DNA from: Halobacteriovorax sp. JY17
GTDB lineage: Bacteria > Bdellovibrionota > Bacteriovoracia > Bacteriovoracales > Bacteriovoracaceae
Length of the DNA stretch: 64,000 nt
Reading direction: 5' to 3'
NCBI RefSeq assembly: GCF_002753895.1
Contig: NZ_NJER01000001.1
Coordinates: forward strand, 1,240,910 to 1,304,909
The notes under the pieces: model-generated
Databases searched by the model: none
What the model saw: the letters and a program-made list of their open reading frames with translations, nothing else
Told to the model about the DNA's origin: nothing
Position numbers and translations under genes: made by a program
Shown here: positions 35,679 through 44,284 of the stretch, piece by piece
Layout: each line of letters begins with the position of its first letter
Position numbering within the stretch: the stretch's first letter is position 1

Positions 35679-36656
35679 ATGAGATTCCTAACTCTTACAC
35701 TAATTTTAAATATACTCCTCTTCCAAGTATATGGCGAAGAGCTTGAAGTCGGCCAAATCATTCTCATAAAGGGAGAAGCCAGTGTCCAAAGAAATAATGC
35801 AAAGTCTCCACTAAGTAAGGGCTCCTTTCTAAATGAACTTGATATAGTAACAACAGGAGAGAAGTCCCTCATTAAGATTTCATTCTTAGATAGAACTAAC
35901 CTTATTCTTGGCCCCAATAGTGAGCTTCAAATTAAGAAGTACTCTAAGAAAGATCGAAGAAATATTTTTAATTTTATTAGGGGAAATTTCCGGGCTAAAA
36001 TTCAAGAAAAGGTTTCAGAAAATCAAAGCGTACAATTTCTAGCGAATCAAGTTTCTGTAGGAGTTAGAGGAACAGAGTTTTTAGCCAATTCCTATATCGC
36101 AAATGCCAAAGGTGTTTCAGATGTGGCCCTTTTAGAGGGAAATTTAAAAACAACAATTGCACAGACACAAGAGTTTACTCTAAAAGCTGGAGAGGCCATC
36201 AATACCAATACTTATCAACTCTCTAAAGAAGTTAGAAGACTTGATCCTAAAATTGTAGAGAAGTTATTAAGTGACGAACTAAGCCTTCTTCCAAATTTAG
36301 CCGATGTCACGGGAAAAATTAAAGAAATGAAAGACCTCTTTCCTGACATAAGCGCCTCCTCTCCCCCTCTTCCAAAAGTAGGAGTTGCGATAGGTAGTGC
36401 AACTGGTGCTCTTGGACTAATTCTTGGTGGAAGTGAAGATGAAAAAGAAAAAGAAGAAAAAGAAAAAATTAAAATACAAGAGAGAAGAAACTTAAAGAAA
36501 GAGCCTTCTGATATTAGAGATGCAATTCTTAGAAGAGAAGAACTCAGGGCCGATAATCAATGCTTCTACTGGTTTTATAAGTCACTTCCAGGAAGTGGTG
36601 AGTTAGAAAGATTTAGAAGAGAGAGAGACTGTGATGAATTTGACTATGATTTATAA
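35679..36656 (+). CDS. FecR-domain secreted protein
   Basis: A 325-residue protein with a signal peptide (MRFLTLTLILNILLFQVYG) and a FecR domain at about 24-180: LEVGQIILIKGEASVQRN, LNELDIVTTGEKSLIKISFLDRTNLILGPNSELQIKKY, and VSVGVRGTEFLAN near residue 125. This fold is found in periplasmic signal and surface proteins, often anchoring or sensing. A glycine-rich segment near residues 235-250 could be a short membrane stretch, followed by a Lys/Glu-rich helix and a C-terminal region with two cysteines. CTGGAGAAG precedes the ATG. It overlaps the next small lipoprotein gene. Confidence 0.75.
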   Translation: MRFLTLTLILNILLFQVYGEELEVGQIILIKGEASVQRNNAKSPLSKGSFLNELDIVTTGEKSLIKISFLDRTNLILGPNSELQIKKYSKKDRRNIFNFIRGNFRAKIQEKVSENQSVQFLANQVSVGVRGTEFLANSYIANAKGVSDVALLEGNLKTTIAQTQEFTLKAGEAINTNTYQLSKEVRRLDPKIVEKLLSDELSLLPNLADVTGKIKEMKDLFPDISASSPPLPKVGVAIGSATGALGLILGGSEDEKEKEEKEKIKIQERRNLKKEPSDIRDAILRREELRADNQCFYWFYKSLPGSGELERFRRERDCDEFDYDL

Positions 36657-36876
36657 AACTCTAACCTTTTTAACTATTACTCTATTTATCACAAGCTGTG
36701 GTTCGGCTAAAATTATTCCAACAACTGATACTTGCTCTCTTGAAAAGCACTGGGAAGATAGCCTCTACCAAGTAAAGATCAATGGAAAAAAAATAAACTC
36801 TCATTGGTATTTAAAAGAAGATGCTCTAGACATCACTAAGCAATTAGCAAAAGAAAATAAGTGTATGTCTCATTAG
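36634..36876 (+). CDS. Small lipoprotein, paralogue of the one at 33375
   Basis: An 80-residue protein with a lipoprotein signal (hydrophobic stretch to FITSC). The mature domain matches the protein at 33375-33638 in order and spacing: CSLEKH, YQVKINGKKINSHWYLKE, NKC. The start overlaps the FecR gene by 23 bases; ATG 36634 is used, though GTG 36631 and ATG 36646 are also possible. Function is unknown, but the shared pattern suggests a small periplasmic domain family. Confidence 0.65.
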   Translation: MNLTMIYKTLTFLTITLFITSCGSAKIIPTTDTCSLEKHWEDSLYQVKINGKKINSHWYLKEDALDITKQLAKENKCMSH

Positions 36877-37919
36877 ATTGAAAGTAGTTGACACTGATCA
36901 AGATGAATATCAAAGCGTATAGATCTCTTTAACTCAACCTTATCTGAATGAGTTGCAAGAATTTTAAACTTTTCAATCCCTTCGATTTGAACCCATACCT
37001 CAAAGCTTGCGCCCATGTGGATAATCCTCTTTACTTTGCCTTTGTACTTTCCATTTTCAGATATATAACAGGCTTCAGGACGAATGAGAGTATAAGCAAA
37101 GTCACCTTCTTTAATTCTTGAATCAAAGCACTTAACTTTAAAGCTGTCTAATTTATTACTTTGCGTATAATTCTCACCTTCTATCTTCAAAACACTTCCG
37201 GCCATAAGGTTTACAGAGCCAGTGAAGCTTGCCACCCATGCATCGCTTGGCCTTGTATAGACCTCTCTTGCCGAAGAGTATTGCTTAATTATTCCGTCAT
37301 TTAAAACCATAATTTTATCAGAATGGGAAAAGGCATCTTCAAGATTGTGAGTCACGATGAGAGCGGAGATTTTTCTCAGTTTTAAAATTTCTACGAGTTC
37401 ACTCTTAATTTCATCTCTTAGACTTCTATCCAGATTAGCAAAAGGCTCATCCAGAACAAGGAGTTTAGGATGAGTCACGAGGGCCTTTGCCATCTCCACT
37501 CTACTCTTTTGACCAGTAGATAATTCACTTGGAAATTTATGGTCTTTATATTGTAGCCCAAAGACCTCAATCATATCTCTAATCGCATGATGTCTCTTCT
37601 CTTCATTTTCTTCAATTAAATGAACTCCAATATTCTCAAAGACCGTCTTATTATTATCAAGAGATAGCTCTTGAGGAACATAGGAGAGAGATGCTTTAAA
37701 AGAATTTAAATCTCTTCCATCAAGAAATGTAATGTCCCCCTCATCACTTGAAATAATTCCAGCAATCATTTTTACGAGGGTACTCTTTCCAGTCCCACTT
37801 GGACCAATAATGCTTACAATTTCGTTACTCATTAATTCAAAAGATAGATCCTCAATCGCCGCAATAGATTTATGATCAAATGATTTTCTTAAATTTCTAA
37901 CTTGAAGTAATGGCCTCAA
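36873..37919 (-). CDS. ABC transporter ATP-binding protein, orphan, TOBE-type
   Basis: A 348-residue ATPase with Walker A GPSGTGKST near residues 39-47, signature LSTGQKSRVEMAKALV near 132-147, Walker B LLVLDEPF near 154-161 and the H-loop VTHNLED near 189. A C-terminal region of about 110 residues fits a TOBE domain, as in FbpC, PotA or CysA importers. No permease or binding protein gene lies beside it, so its partners are elsewhere. Its stop is a few bases from the convergent lipoprotein stop. It overlaps the YbaK-type gene by 4 bases. Confidence 0.87.
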   Translation of the reverse strand: MRPLLQVRNLRKSFDHKSIAAIEDLSFELMSNEIVSIIGPSGTGKSTLVKMIAGIISSDEGDITFLDGRDLNSFKASLSYVPQELSLDNNKTVFENIGVHLIEENEEKRHHAIRDMIEVFGLQYKDHKFPSELSTGQKSRVEMAKALVTHPKLLVLDEPFANLDRSLRDEIKSELVEILKLRKISALIVTHNLEDAFSHSDKIMVLNDGIIKQYSSAREVYTRPSDAWVASFTGSVNLMAGSVLKIEGENYTQSNKLDSFKVKCFDSRIKEGDFAYTLIRPEACYISENGKYKGKVKRIIHMGASFEVWVQIEGIEKFKILATHSDKVELKRSIRFDIHLDQCQLLSI

Positions 37920-38389
37920 AGAATGTCCTTACTAAATTTACAGATTACTGGTTCTACTAATTTCTTATAGTCTTCAATATCTAAGATAAACGACTTTGTC
38001 AGTACTCCTGCATTGAATGCGATAGACTTATTGAGAAATATTGATTCGTCTATGTAGAGATCAAAATCTTGTAGAGGTCTTCCAAATGGAGGTAGCGCCC
38101 CTTTCACTACTGAGCACTTCTCCATTAACTCTTGCGCATGAGCAAAGCGTAGTTTCTGAGAGCCTAAGATCTTTCTAATTTTATTAGAGTCTGCTTGCAG
38201 GGCCGCCGAAATGACAAAGAGTTTAAACCCCTGCTTATCTTTAAAGAGTAGTGTCTTTCCACCAATTTCAATTTTCTCACCGCGAAGCTCTGCCGACATT
38301 TCACACGTTTCTGCCGCTGCATGATCAACTTCTTTATAAGTGACTGAATTCTCTTCTAGGAATTTTCTTATTTGCTCTGTCTTATCCAT
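37916..38389 (-). CDS. YbaK-type aminoacyl-tRNA editing protein 1
   Basis: A 157-residue YbaK/ProRS-insertion domain protein, the family of free-standing deacylases that clear mischarged tRNA. It shows the typical LRGEKIEIGGKTLLFKDKQGFKLFVISA pattern near residues 36-63 and FAHAQELMEKCSVVKGALPPFG near 84-105, where GxxPPFG matches the substrate loop of this family. A TTG two codons upstream is an alternative start. It lies upstream of the orphan ABC ATPase and overlaps it by four bases; this looks like chance operon membership. Confidence 0.75.
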   Translation of the reverse strand: MDKTEQIRKFLEENSVTYKEVDHAAAETCEMSAELRGEKIEIGGKTLLFKDKQGFKLFVISAALQADSNKIRKILGSQKLRFAHAQELMEKCSVVKGALPPFGRPLQDFDLYIDESIFLNKSIAFNAGVLTKSFILDIEDYKKLVEPVICKFSKDIL

Positions 38390-38437
38390 GGCCAAAATTA
38401 CACAATGGGCCAGAAACTGTAAAGAAGCACTCTAAAT

Positions 38438-38466
38438 TTGACACATTTTAAAAAGAGATGAATAAA
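38438..38466 (+). promoter_or_regulatory. Likely promoter of menB
   Basis: A perfect TTGACA (38438-38443) is followed after 17 bases by AATAAA (38461-38466; 4/6 match to TATAAT). It lies 25 bases before the menB ATG and just ahead of the AAGGAG ribosome site. Confidence 0.55.
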
Positions 38467-38491
38467 GGCAATTACATTTAAGGAGAACAAA

Positions 38492-39385
38492 ATGGTTTCA
38501 GATATTTTTAATCCAGAACTTTGGACAGAAGTTCCTGGTTTCAACTTCACAGACATAACTTATCACCGCGCTAAAGACCAAGGTACTGTAAGAATTGCTT
38601 TCAACAGACCAGAGGTCAGAAATGCATTTAGACCACAAACTGTAGATGAACTCTATCACGCCCTAGATCACGCGAGAATGAGCTCTGACGTAGGTTGCGT
38701 CCTAATCACAGGTAATGGTCCTTCACCTAAAGACGGAGGCTGGGCCTTCTGCTCTGGTGGCGATCAGAGAATCAGAGGAAAGGATGGTTATAAGTATGTT
38801 GGCGATGAAGGCCAACAAGATCCAGCAAAACTTGGACGACTTCATATTCTAGAAGTTCAGCGACTCATTAGATTTATGCCTAAGGTTGTTATCGCCGTTG
38901 TACCTGGTTGGTCAGTTGGCGGAGGACATTCTCTACACGTGGTTTGCGATATGACTATTGCAAGTAAAGAGCATGCTGTCTTTAAGCAGACAGATCCTGA
39001 CGTTGGAAGCTTTGACTCTGGTTACGGCTCCGCTTACCTAGCAAGACAATGTGGACAAAAGAGAGCGAGAGAAATTTTCTTCCTAGGTCTTAACTACTCT
39101 GCTCAGGAAGCTTTCGATATGGGAATGATTAATAAAGTTGTTCCTCATAACGAACTCGAAGATGTTGCTCTTGAATGGGGAAAATTAATAAACTCTAAAT
39201 CGCCTACTGCCATGAGAATGTTAAAATTTGGTTTTAACTTATTAGATGACGGTCTAGTTGGTCAGCAGATATTTGCAGGTGAGGCTACAAGGCTCGCTTA
39301 TGGAACTGATGAGGCCAGAGAAGGAAGAGACGCTTTCCTAGAAAAGAGAGATCAAGACTTCTCAAGCTTTCCTTATCACTTCTAA
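38492..39385 (+). CDS. menB: 1,4-dihydroxy-2-naphthoyl-CoA synthase
   Basis: A 297-residue crotonase-fold enzyme of menaquinone synthesis that closes the ring of o-succinylbenzoyl-CoA. MenB-specific signs are NRPEVRNAFRPQTVDEL near residues 40-56, GGWAFCSGGDQRIRGKDGY near 85-103, the VVPGWSVGGGHSLHVVCD oxyanion region near 138-155, and TDPDVGSFDSGYGS near 169-182. AAGGAG and a good promoter precede it. No other men gene is in the window. It implies that menaquinone is the quinone here, although NQR usually feeds ubiquinone. Confidence 0.95.
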   Translation: MVSDIFNPELWTEVPGFNFTDITYHRAKDQGTVRIAFNRPEVRNAFRPQTVDELYHALDHARMSSDVGCVLITGNGPSPKDGGWAFCSGGDQRIRGKDGYKYVGDEGQQDPAKLGRLHILEVQRLIRFMPKVVIAVVPGWSVGGGHSLHVVCDMTIASKEHAVFKQTDPDVGSFDSGYGSAYLARQCGQKRAREIFFLGLNYSAQEAFDMGMINKVVPHNELEDVALEWGKLINSKSPTAMRMLKFGFNLLDDGLVGQQIFAGEATRLAYGTDEAREGRDAFLEKRDQDFSSFPYHF

Positions 39386-39430
39386 TTTCAAGTAGATAAA
39401 AAGTGTTTTGACGCAGATGTTCAATGTAAA

Positions 39431-39464
39431 GATTATCACCTAATGGCCAAAGAGGGTGATAATC
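39431..39464. promoter_or_regulatory. Perfect inverted repeat upstream of the serine protease
   Basis: GATTATCACC (39431-39440) and GGTGATAATC (39455-39464) form 10-bp arms around a 14-base spacer, 15 bases before the protease ATG. No U-run follows. It could be an operator, a leader hairpin, or a weak terminator of menB. Confidence 0.45.
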
Positions 39465-39478
39465 ACTACATTTCACTC

Positions 39479-40360
39479 ATGAAAAAAGCCTCACTCTTTT
39501 TAATTCTTCCTCTAATTTGTCTTAAGATAAATGCTGGTCCTTTTAAAGTAATCTATGGCGAAGATGATCGCTACGAACCCTTTGAGCTTGAAAATAGTAG
39601 AATAGAAGAGGCTTCAAAATCTGTTGCTGCGATTATTTCAAATTATTCCTTAAAGAAAATTGGAGAAAAAACAGAATTAGTTTCTCTAACGTTAGAAGAT
39701 ACAATCGAATATTGCCCAAGCGTACCTTTTAAGAACCAAATTATCTCCGCTTCATGCTCATCTGTTCTTATTGCCCCTGACGTAGTTCTTACGGCGGGTC
39801 ATTGTATTAAAACTGATTGGGACTGTAATTCAAAATCATTTGTCTTTGATTACAGAATTGATCTACTCGGAGAGAAAGAAGGTCCTTATAAGCGCTACCG
39901 AATTCCAAACTCTAATATCTATAAGTGTTCAAAGATTTTAGAGAGAAAGCTAGTTAAAGATGAAACACTAGAAGATTGGGCGATAATAAAATTAGACCGA
40001 AAAGTTACTGATAGGACTCCCCTCAACTATAGAAAGTATGGAAAAATGGACCCTGAGACAAAACTTTCACTAATTGGATTTCCAAGTGGCCTTCCTTTAA
40101 AGGTGGCAACCAACGGGAAAATAAGAAGCGATATTGCTCCACACTACTTCGTTGCCGAACTAGATGCCTTTCACATGAACTCAGGTTCTCCGGTTGTTAA
40201 TGAAGAAACTTTAGAAGTCGAAGGAATCCTTGTAAGAGGAGAAAAAGATTTTGTAAATAGACTTGGATGCTACGATCTCATGATCTGCAAAGAGGGAAAT
40301 TGTCGTGGCGAAGATGTTTCTAGAATTACAACAATTCCTTTTGAAAAGTATATTTATTAA
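39479..40360 (+). CDS. Secreted trypsin-like serine protease (S1B type)
   Basis: A 293-residue protein with a signal peptide (MKKASLFLILPLICLKINAG) and a trypsin-like fold. The triad is His108 (TAGHCI), Asp166 (LEDWAIIKL) and Ser235 (HMNSGSPVV). NSGSP rather than GDSGGP points to the V8/glutamyl-endopeptidase or S1B-like group. A cluster of cysteines (CSSVL, CYDLMICKEGNC) may form disulfides. ATG 39479 begins the signal peptide; an in-frame ATG at 39443 would add a polar leader and is rejected. A digestive or prey-directed role is likely for a predator (inference). Confidence 0.82.
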   Translation: MKKASLFLILPLICLKINAGPFKVIYGEDDRYEPFELENSRIEEASKSVAAIISNYSLKKIGEKTELVSLTLEDTIEYCPSVPFKNQIISASCSSVLIAPDVVLTAGHCIKTDWDCNSKSFVFDYRIDLLGEKEGPYKRYRIPNSNIYKCSKILERKLVKDETLEDWAIIKLDRKVTDRTPLNYRKYGKMDPETKLSLIGFPSGLPLKVATNGKIRSDIAPHYFVAELDAFHMNSGSPVVNEETLEVEGILVRGEKDFVNRLGCYDLMICKEGNCRGEDVSRITTIPFEKYIY

Positions 40361-40686
40361 AGAAAGAACTTCACGCCATCAGTCCACTTAAAAGAGTCTA
40401 CATTATCAGTCGTGACTTCGTGAGCAGAAATCTCTTGAAAATCTTCCATCACCTCAAGACGTTCAACATGAGAGCCCCATGAATTAAGCTCTTTCAATTC
40501 TAATAAATCATTTTTAAGCTTGTAAACTTCGTTGGTCTCCCCCTCAACACTACAAGTGACGAGACCTCTATCTTCAGTGTTATTTGTGGCTCCTGCGACC
40601 AATCCACGCCTATGACAAGACCTAATAAAGGTCTGCCTAAACATTATTCCCTGAACCTTTCCAAATACTTTAAAACTTTCTTTCAT
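40357..40686 (-). CDS. Acylphosphatase-like protein
   Basis: A 109-residue protein with the acylphosphatase loop FGKVQGIMFRQ (Arg17 binds phosphate) and GATNNTEDRGLV near residues 32-43, where the catalytic Asn would be Asn35. The family hydrolyses acyl phosphates such as acetyl phosphate or 1,3-bisphosphoglycerate. It is longer than the usual ~90 residues by a C-terminal tail. ATG 40686 has AAGGTG upstream; an earlier in-frame TTG would add 11 residues with no ribosome site. It is convergent with the protease. Confidence 0.8.
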   Translation of the reverse strand: MKESFKVFGKVQGIMFRQTFIRSCHRRGLVAGATNNTEDRGLVTCSVEGETNEVYKLKNDLLELKELNSWGSHVERLEVMEDFQEISAHEVTTDNVDSFKWTDGVKFFL

Positions 40687-40737
40687 ATCACTCACCTTAG
40701 CTTTGCTAAATAGTATCAAAGTGTATAAATTTAAGAA

Positions 40738-41433
40738 ATGAATTTAACAAATATCCCCTTACATTCTAGTTGGAAAATATTACTAAAAGATGAATTTAAA
40801 AAAGAATATTTTAAAAATTTAGAAAGTTTTCTTACCCAAGAAGAGCAAAACCAAGAAGTTATTTATCCACCAAAAGAAAATATTTTTGAGGCCTTAAATC
40901 AAACTCCTTTAAATAAAGTAAGAGTAGTTCTAATCGGGCAAGACCCATATCACGGAGAAGGGCAGGCCCATGGACTTAGCTTCTCCGTTTTAGAGGAAGT
41001 TAAAATCCCTCCTTCACTTCGAAATATTTATAAAGAAATTGCTGACGACCTAAAGCTTGAAATTCCACTCCATGGAAATCTTACCAGTTGGGCAAGACAA
41101 GGAGTTCTTCTTTTAAATGACGTGCTGACAGTTAGAAAATCTGAAGCGGCTTCTCATCAAAAGAAAGGATGGGAAATATTCACGAACAAAATCATTGAGC
41201 TCGTTGATAGTGAGTGCGAGAATGTCGTGTTCATTCTCTGGGGAAGCGGCGCTCAAAAGAAAGCAAAGAAAGTAGATACAACAAAGCATTTTATTATAAA
41301 GTCTGTTCACCCCTCTCCTCTATCGTCTTATAGAGGCTTCTTTGGCAGTAAACCTTTTTCACAATGTAATCACTATTTAAGAACTAATGGCTTAGAAGAA
41401 ATTAATTGGAATATTAATGATAACAACAAATAA
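40738..41433 (+). CDS. ung: Uracil-DNA glycosylase
   Basis: A 231-residue family 1 enzyme that removes uracil from DNA. Its motifs are GQDPYHG near residues 67-73 (catalytic Asp69), GLSFSV near 80, LLLNDVLTV near 123 and HPSPLS near 197-202 (minor-groove loop). Length is typical. It is the first gene of a plus-strand operon and overlaps the ABC ATPase gene that follows by 17 bases, though function is unrelated. Confidence 0.97.
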   Translation: MNLTNIPLHSSWKILLKDEFKKEYFKNLESFLTQEEQNQEVIYPPKENIFEALNQTPLNKVRVVLIGQDPYHGEGQAHGLSFSVLEEVKIPPSLRNIYKEIADDLKLEIPLHGNLTSWARQGVLLLNDVLTVRKSEAASHQKKGWEIFTNKIIELVDSECENVVFILWGSGAQKKAKKVDTTKHFIIKSVHPSPLSSYRGFFGSKPFSQCNHYLRTNGLEEINWNINDNNK

Positions 41434-42409
41434 ATTAACGAAGAGCTTCAAGAGCTATAAAAAGAAACCTGGCTTTATGGGTTCTGTCGAATCTCTCTAC
41501 AAAAGAGATTACACTCTAAAAAATGCAGTCGAAGGTTTTGACCTAGACATACCAAGTGGACAAATTGTTGGGTTACTCGGGCCAAATGGTGCGGGAAAAA
41601 CAACTCTGATGAAAATGTTTACGGGAATTATAGTTCCCTCAAACGGAGAGATAAACGTTCTAGGACATAATCCAAGCGAGAGAGAGAAATCTTTTAGAAA
41701 GAAAATAGCCCTCGTGATGGGACAGAAGTCTCAGCTTTGGTGGGATATTCCTGCAATGGACTCCTTTCTTCTTTTGCAAAAGTATTATGAAATTCCAGAA
41801 GAGGAATTTAAAATAAAAATTGAGCACATGAGTAGAATTTTAAAAGTCAAAGATCTCTTGCATATTCACGTGCGAAAACTCTCCCTTGGAGAGAGAATGA
41901 AAATGGAACTCATGGCCTCTCTTCTCCACTCTCCAGAGGTAATCTTCTTAGACGAGCCCACTATTGGACTAGATCTTGTAGCACAGGAGAGCATTAGACA
42001 ATTTATAAAAGATTATCACCAAAAGAATAAGTGTACGATAATTCTAACTTCTCACTATATGGCCGACGTGCAAGAGCTCTGTTCTCGAATTGTTCTCATT
42101 CTCGGAGGGAAGAAGGCCTACGATGGCGCTATAGAAGAATTTGAAAATATACTCGGGCATGAAAAGAGAGTTTCTTTTCACTTTAAGAATTCTGTAGATA
42201 AAACAAGCTCTCTCTTTTCGAATTATAGACCTGAGTGGAGCCTTTCAGATTTAAAAGTTGAACTCTTAATTCCTGAAGAAGAACTTAGATCAGCTAGCTC
42301 AAAGATTATTCAAGAATTTGAAGTGACAGATTTTAATACGGAAATTCTTCCCATAGAAAAAGTGATGAAGACCTTAATCGAAAATCCAGAGATACTCAGT
42401 GATAAGTAA
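41417..42409 (+). CDS. ABC-2 type exporter ATP-binding protein
   Basis: A 330-residue ATPase with Walker A GPNGAGKTT near residues 54-62, signature LSLGERMKMELMASLL near 155-170, Walker B VIFLDEPTIGLD near 176-187, and H-loop TSHYMAD near 210. A long N-terminus (SYKKKPGFMGSVESLYKRDY) precedes the ATPase core. This is the NatA/YbhF-like class that drives ABC-2 exporters. The next two genes encode its permeases. Confidence 0.93.
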   Translation: MITTNKLTKSFKSYKKKPGFMGSVESLYKRDYTLKNAVEGFDLDIPSGQIVGLLGPNGAGKTTLMKMFTGIIVPSNGEINVLGHNPSEREKSFRKKIALVMGQKSQLWWDIPAMDSFLLLQKYYEIPEEEFKIKIEHMSRILKVKDLLHIHVRKLSLGERMKMELMASLLHSPEVIFLDEPTIGLDLVAQESIRQFIKDYHQKNKCTIILTSHYMADVQELCSRIVLILGGKKAYDGAIEEFENILGHEKRVSFHFKNSVDKTSSLFSNYRPEWSLSDLKVELLIPEEELRSASSKIIQEFEVTDFNTEILPIEKVMKTLIENPEILSDK

Positions 42410-43208
42410 CTTCCCTAACCTATCTAAGTGGCTTCAGACAATCCGTATTTCGTGGTCCACACAAACTGCTTACAGGTTTAATTTCTTTCTACAAGTGATT
42501 GGCCCCTCACTAGTATTCTTCTTTATAAAGTATAATCTCTGGTCTTCTATTTATAATGGGACTCAAGATCTAATCATACAAGGCTACTCTTTTTCTCAAA
42601 TGATTAACTATCACGCCTGGAGTTTAGTGGTTTCTCTCATTGCAGGAGGATACGCCTCCCATAACCTTGCAGAAGATATACGAATGGGAAGAATTTCTAC
42701 TTACTTAATTTATCCATTTAATTTTTGGGAATTTCATACGGCTTCATTTATTTCATTTCAATTCTTACAGACTTTTATTTCAGGAATAACGATTCTCTCA
42801 ATATTCTTACTAGGAATTTTTGAAAGTATTACCCTAGTAACTTTATTCAATGGCTACATCTTTTGCTTTCTTGTTAGCCTTATGTGGTTCACCCTTCAAT
42901 ATATGACGGGAATTCTCTCATTTTGGCTTGAGGAAACTTGGATACTCAGAGTACTCCTTCAAATTATGTCTGCATTTCTCTCTGGAGCTATTCTCCCACT
43001 AGAACTTTATCCTGCATGGGCAGTGAAAATTTTAAATTACACTCCATTTCCTTATCTGAGCTACTACCCGATTAAGATCTTTCAAGGAAAACTTCCTCTT
43101 CTAACGACGGCTCCACTTATTATCATTGGCTGGACAATACTCTTTGCTCTTATTAATAAGTTGATTTGGAAAAGAGGAATGAAACTCTATACTGCGGCGG
43201 GAATGTGA
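42399..43208 (+). CDS. ABC-2 type permease, DUF990-like, subunit 1
   Basis: A 269-residue protein with six predicted membrane helices, starting at GTG (42399) inside the ATPase gene end. Visible motifs are AYRFNFFLQVIGPSLVFFFIKYNLWSSIYN near residues 22-50 and LSGAILPLELYPAWAVKILNYTPFPYLSYYPIKIFQGK near 194-230, shared with the second permease family. Such pairs export lipids, peptides or drugs; here the substrate is unknown. The start overlaps the ATPase stop by 11 bases. Confidence 0.85.
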   Translation: MISNFPNLSKWLQTIRISWSTQTAYRFNFFLQVIGPSLVFFFIKYNLWSSIYNGTQDLIIQGYSFSQMINYHAWSLVVSLIAGGYASHNLAEDIRMGRISTYLIYPFNFWEFHTASFISFQFLQTFISGITILSIFLLGIFESITLVTLFNGYIFCFLVSLMWFTLQYMTGILSFWLEETWILRVLLQIMSAFLSGAILPLELYPAWAVKILNYTPFPYLSYYPIKIFQGKLPLLTTAPLIIIGWTILFALINKLIWKRGMKLYTAAGM

Positions 43209-43999
43209 TAAGAGAAATCAGACACCACTTAAGTGTGTACAGAAAGTTTGTTAGCACTAGCTTTTCTCAGTCAATGAGTTTTAGATTAAATTTCTTTCTA
43301 CTTATATTGATGGATATTTTCTTCTACTTCTCAAGCCTAATGACAGTCAGCTTCATCTTTGATCATGTTCAAACTATTGGCCCATGGAATAAAGACCAAC
43401 TCATGTTCTTCATTTCATTTATGTTGTGTATTGATCACCTTCACATGACTCTAATTAGTGAAAGTTTTTGGGTTCTATCTAGAGATATAAAATCAGGAAA
43501 TATGGACTTTACTATTTTAAAGCCTATCAGCTCTATCTTCACCTGCTTCTTTAGACATATAAGAACATCGAGTATTTGTAATACTGCTGTCGTCTGGGCC
43601 TGTCTCATCTACTTCGGAAGAAGAGTTGAGCTAGATCTCATCTCTTGGATCTCACTACCCGCACTTGTCTTATTAGGCTTTACCTTACTTGCAATTCTAG
43701 AATTCATAATTTCAACAAGTATGTTTTGGATGACAGAAGGCATGGGTATTAATTTTCTACGAATGCAATTTCAAAATTTAAGTCGGTGGCCTAACTTTAT
43801 TTACTCTTCACTCTCACGAAAAGTTTTCACAATCGCAGTGCCAATACTTTTGATTGGCTCAGCTCCCGTACACTTTCTCTTTGATCACTCCGCATGGGAT
43901 TATTTAATCTATCTCATCATAGCGATCATAATTAGTTTCGGAGTCTTACAATTTATTTGGAAAAAGGCAATTAATCAATATGAGTCAGCTTCAAGCTAG
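43205..43999 (+). CDS. ABC-2 type permease, DUF990-like, subunit 2
   Basis: A 264-residue protein with six predicted helices, similar in design to the previous permease, with which it should form the heterodimeric membrane domain. It has FSQSMSFRLNFFLLILMDIFFYFSSLMTVSFIFDHV near residues 18-55. GTG at 43205 overlaps the previous stop (GTGA) and mirrors the GTG start of subunit 1; a longer in-frame start inside that gene would give a non-hydrophobic leader and is rejected. It ends the exporter operon. Confidence 0.85.
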   Translation: MIREIRHHLSVYRKFVSTSFSQSMSFRLNFFLLILMDIFFYFSSLMTVSFIFDHVQTIGPWNKDQLMFFISFMLCIDHLHMTLISESFWVLSRDIKSGNMDFTILKPISSIFTCFFRHIRTSSICNTAVVWACLIYFGRRVELDLISWISLPALVLLGFTLLAILEFIISTSMFWMTEGMGINFLRMQFQNLSRWPNFIYSSLSRKVFTIAVPILLIGSAPVHFLFDHSAWDYLIYLIIAIIISFGVLQFIWKKAINQYESASS

Positions 44000-44010
44000 G
44001 TCTTATATGG

Positions 44011-44070
44011 GGCCTCGGGCACGATATGCGCTGCTAATTTGTACCCGAGGCCTTAATGAGGATTGCTCCT
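44011..44070 (+). promoter_or_regulatory. Two tandem hairpins after the ABC exporter operon
   Basis: The first hairpin has perfect 9-bp arms GGCCTCGGG (44011-44019) and CCCGAGGCC (44044-44052) with a 24-base loop, unusually G+C-rich for this genome. The second is GAGGA/TCCTC (44057-44070) with a TTGC loop. There is no U-run. They could form a rho-dependent end, mRNA 3' protection, or a small RNA. The rest of the 285-base gap (to 44284) is A+T-rich and includes a perfect TATAAT at 44204-44209 without a well-placed -35. Confidence 0.5.
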
Positions 44071-44284
44071 CAAGATAAAATTAATTTTTGTGAAAAACTT
44101 CTATATCTAATATTTAGCAGGATAATCCACCGCATACAAGAGAAACAACTTAAAGATTTCTTGATAATTATGAGATTTGACTATCTAAATAGCTGATTAT
44201 TCATATAATCTTTAATATACATCTTAAGTTTATCTATACTTCATTCACACTTTCTCACTAAGATTGGCATATAAGGGGGTTTCT

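Noticed and set aside
39443-39478. Upstream ATG for the serine protease
   Set aside because: It would put a polar leader in front of the signal peptide, and it lies in the loop of the inverted repeat with no ribosome site.
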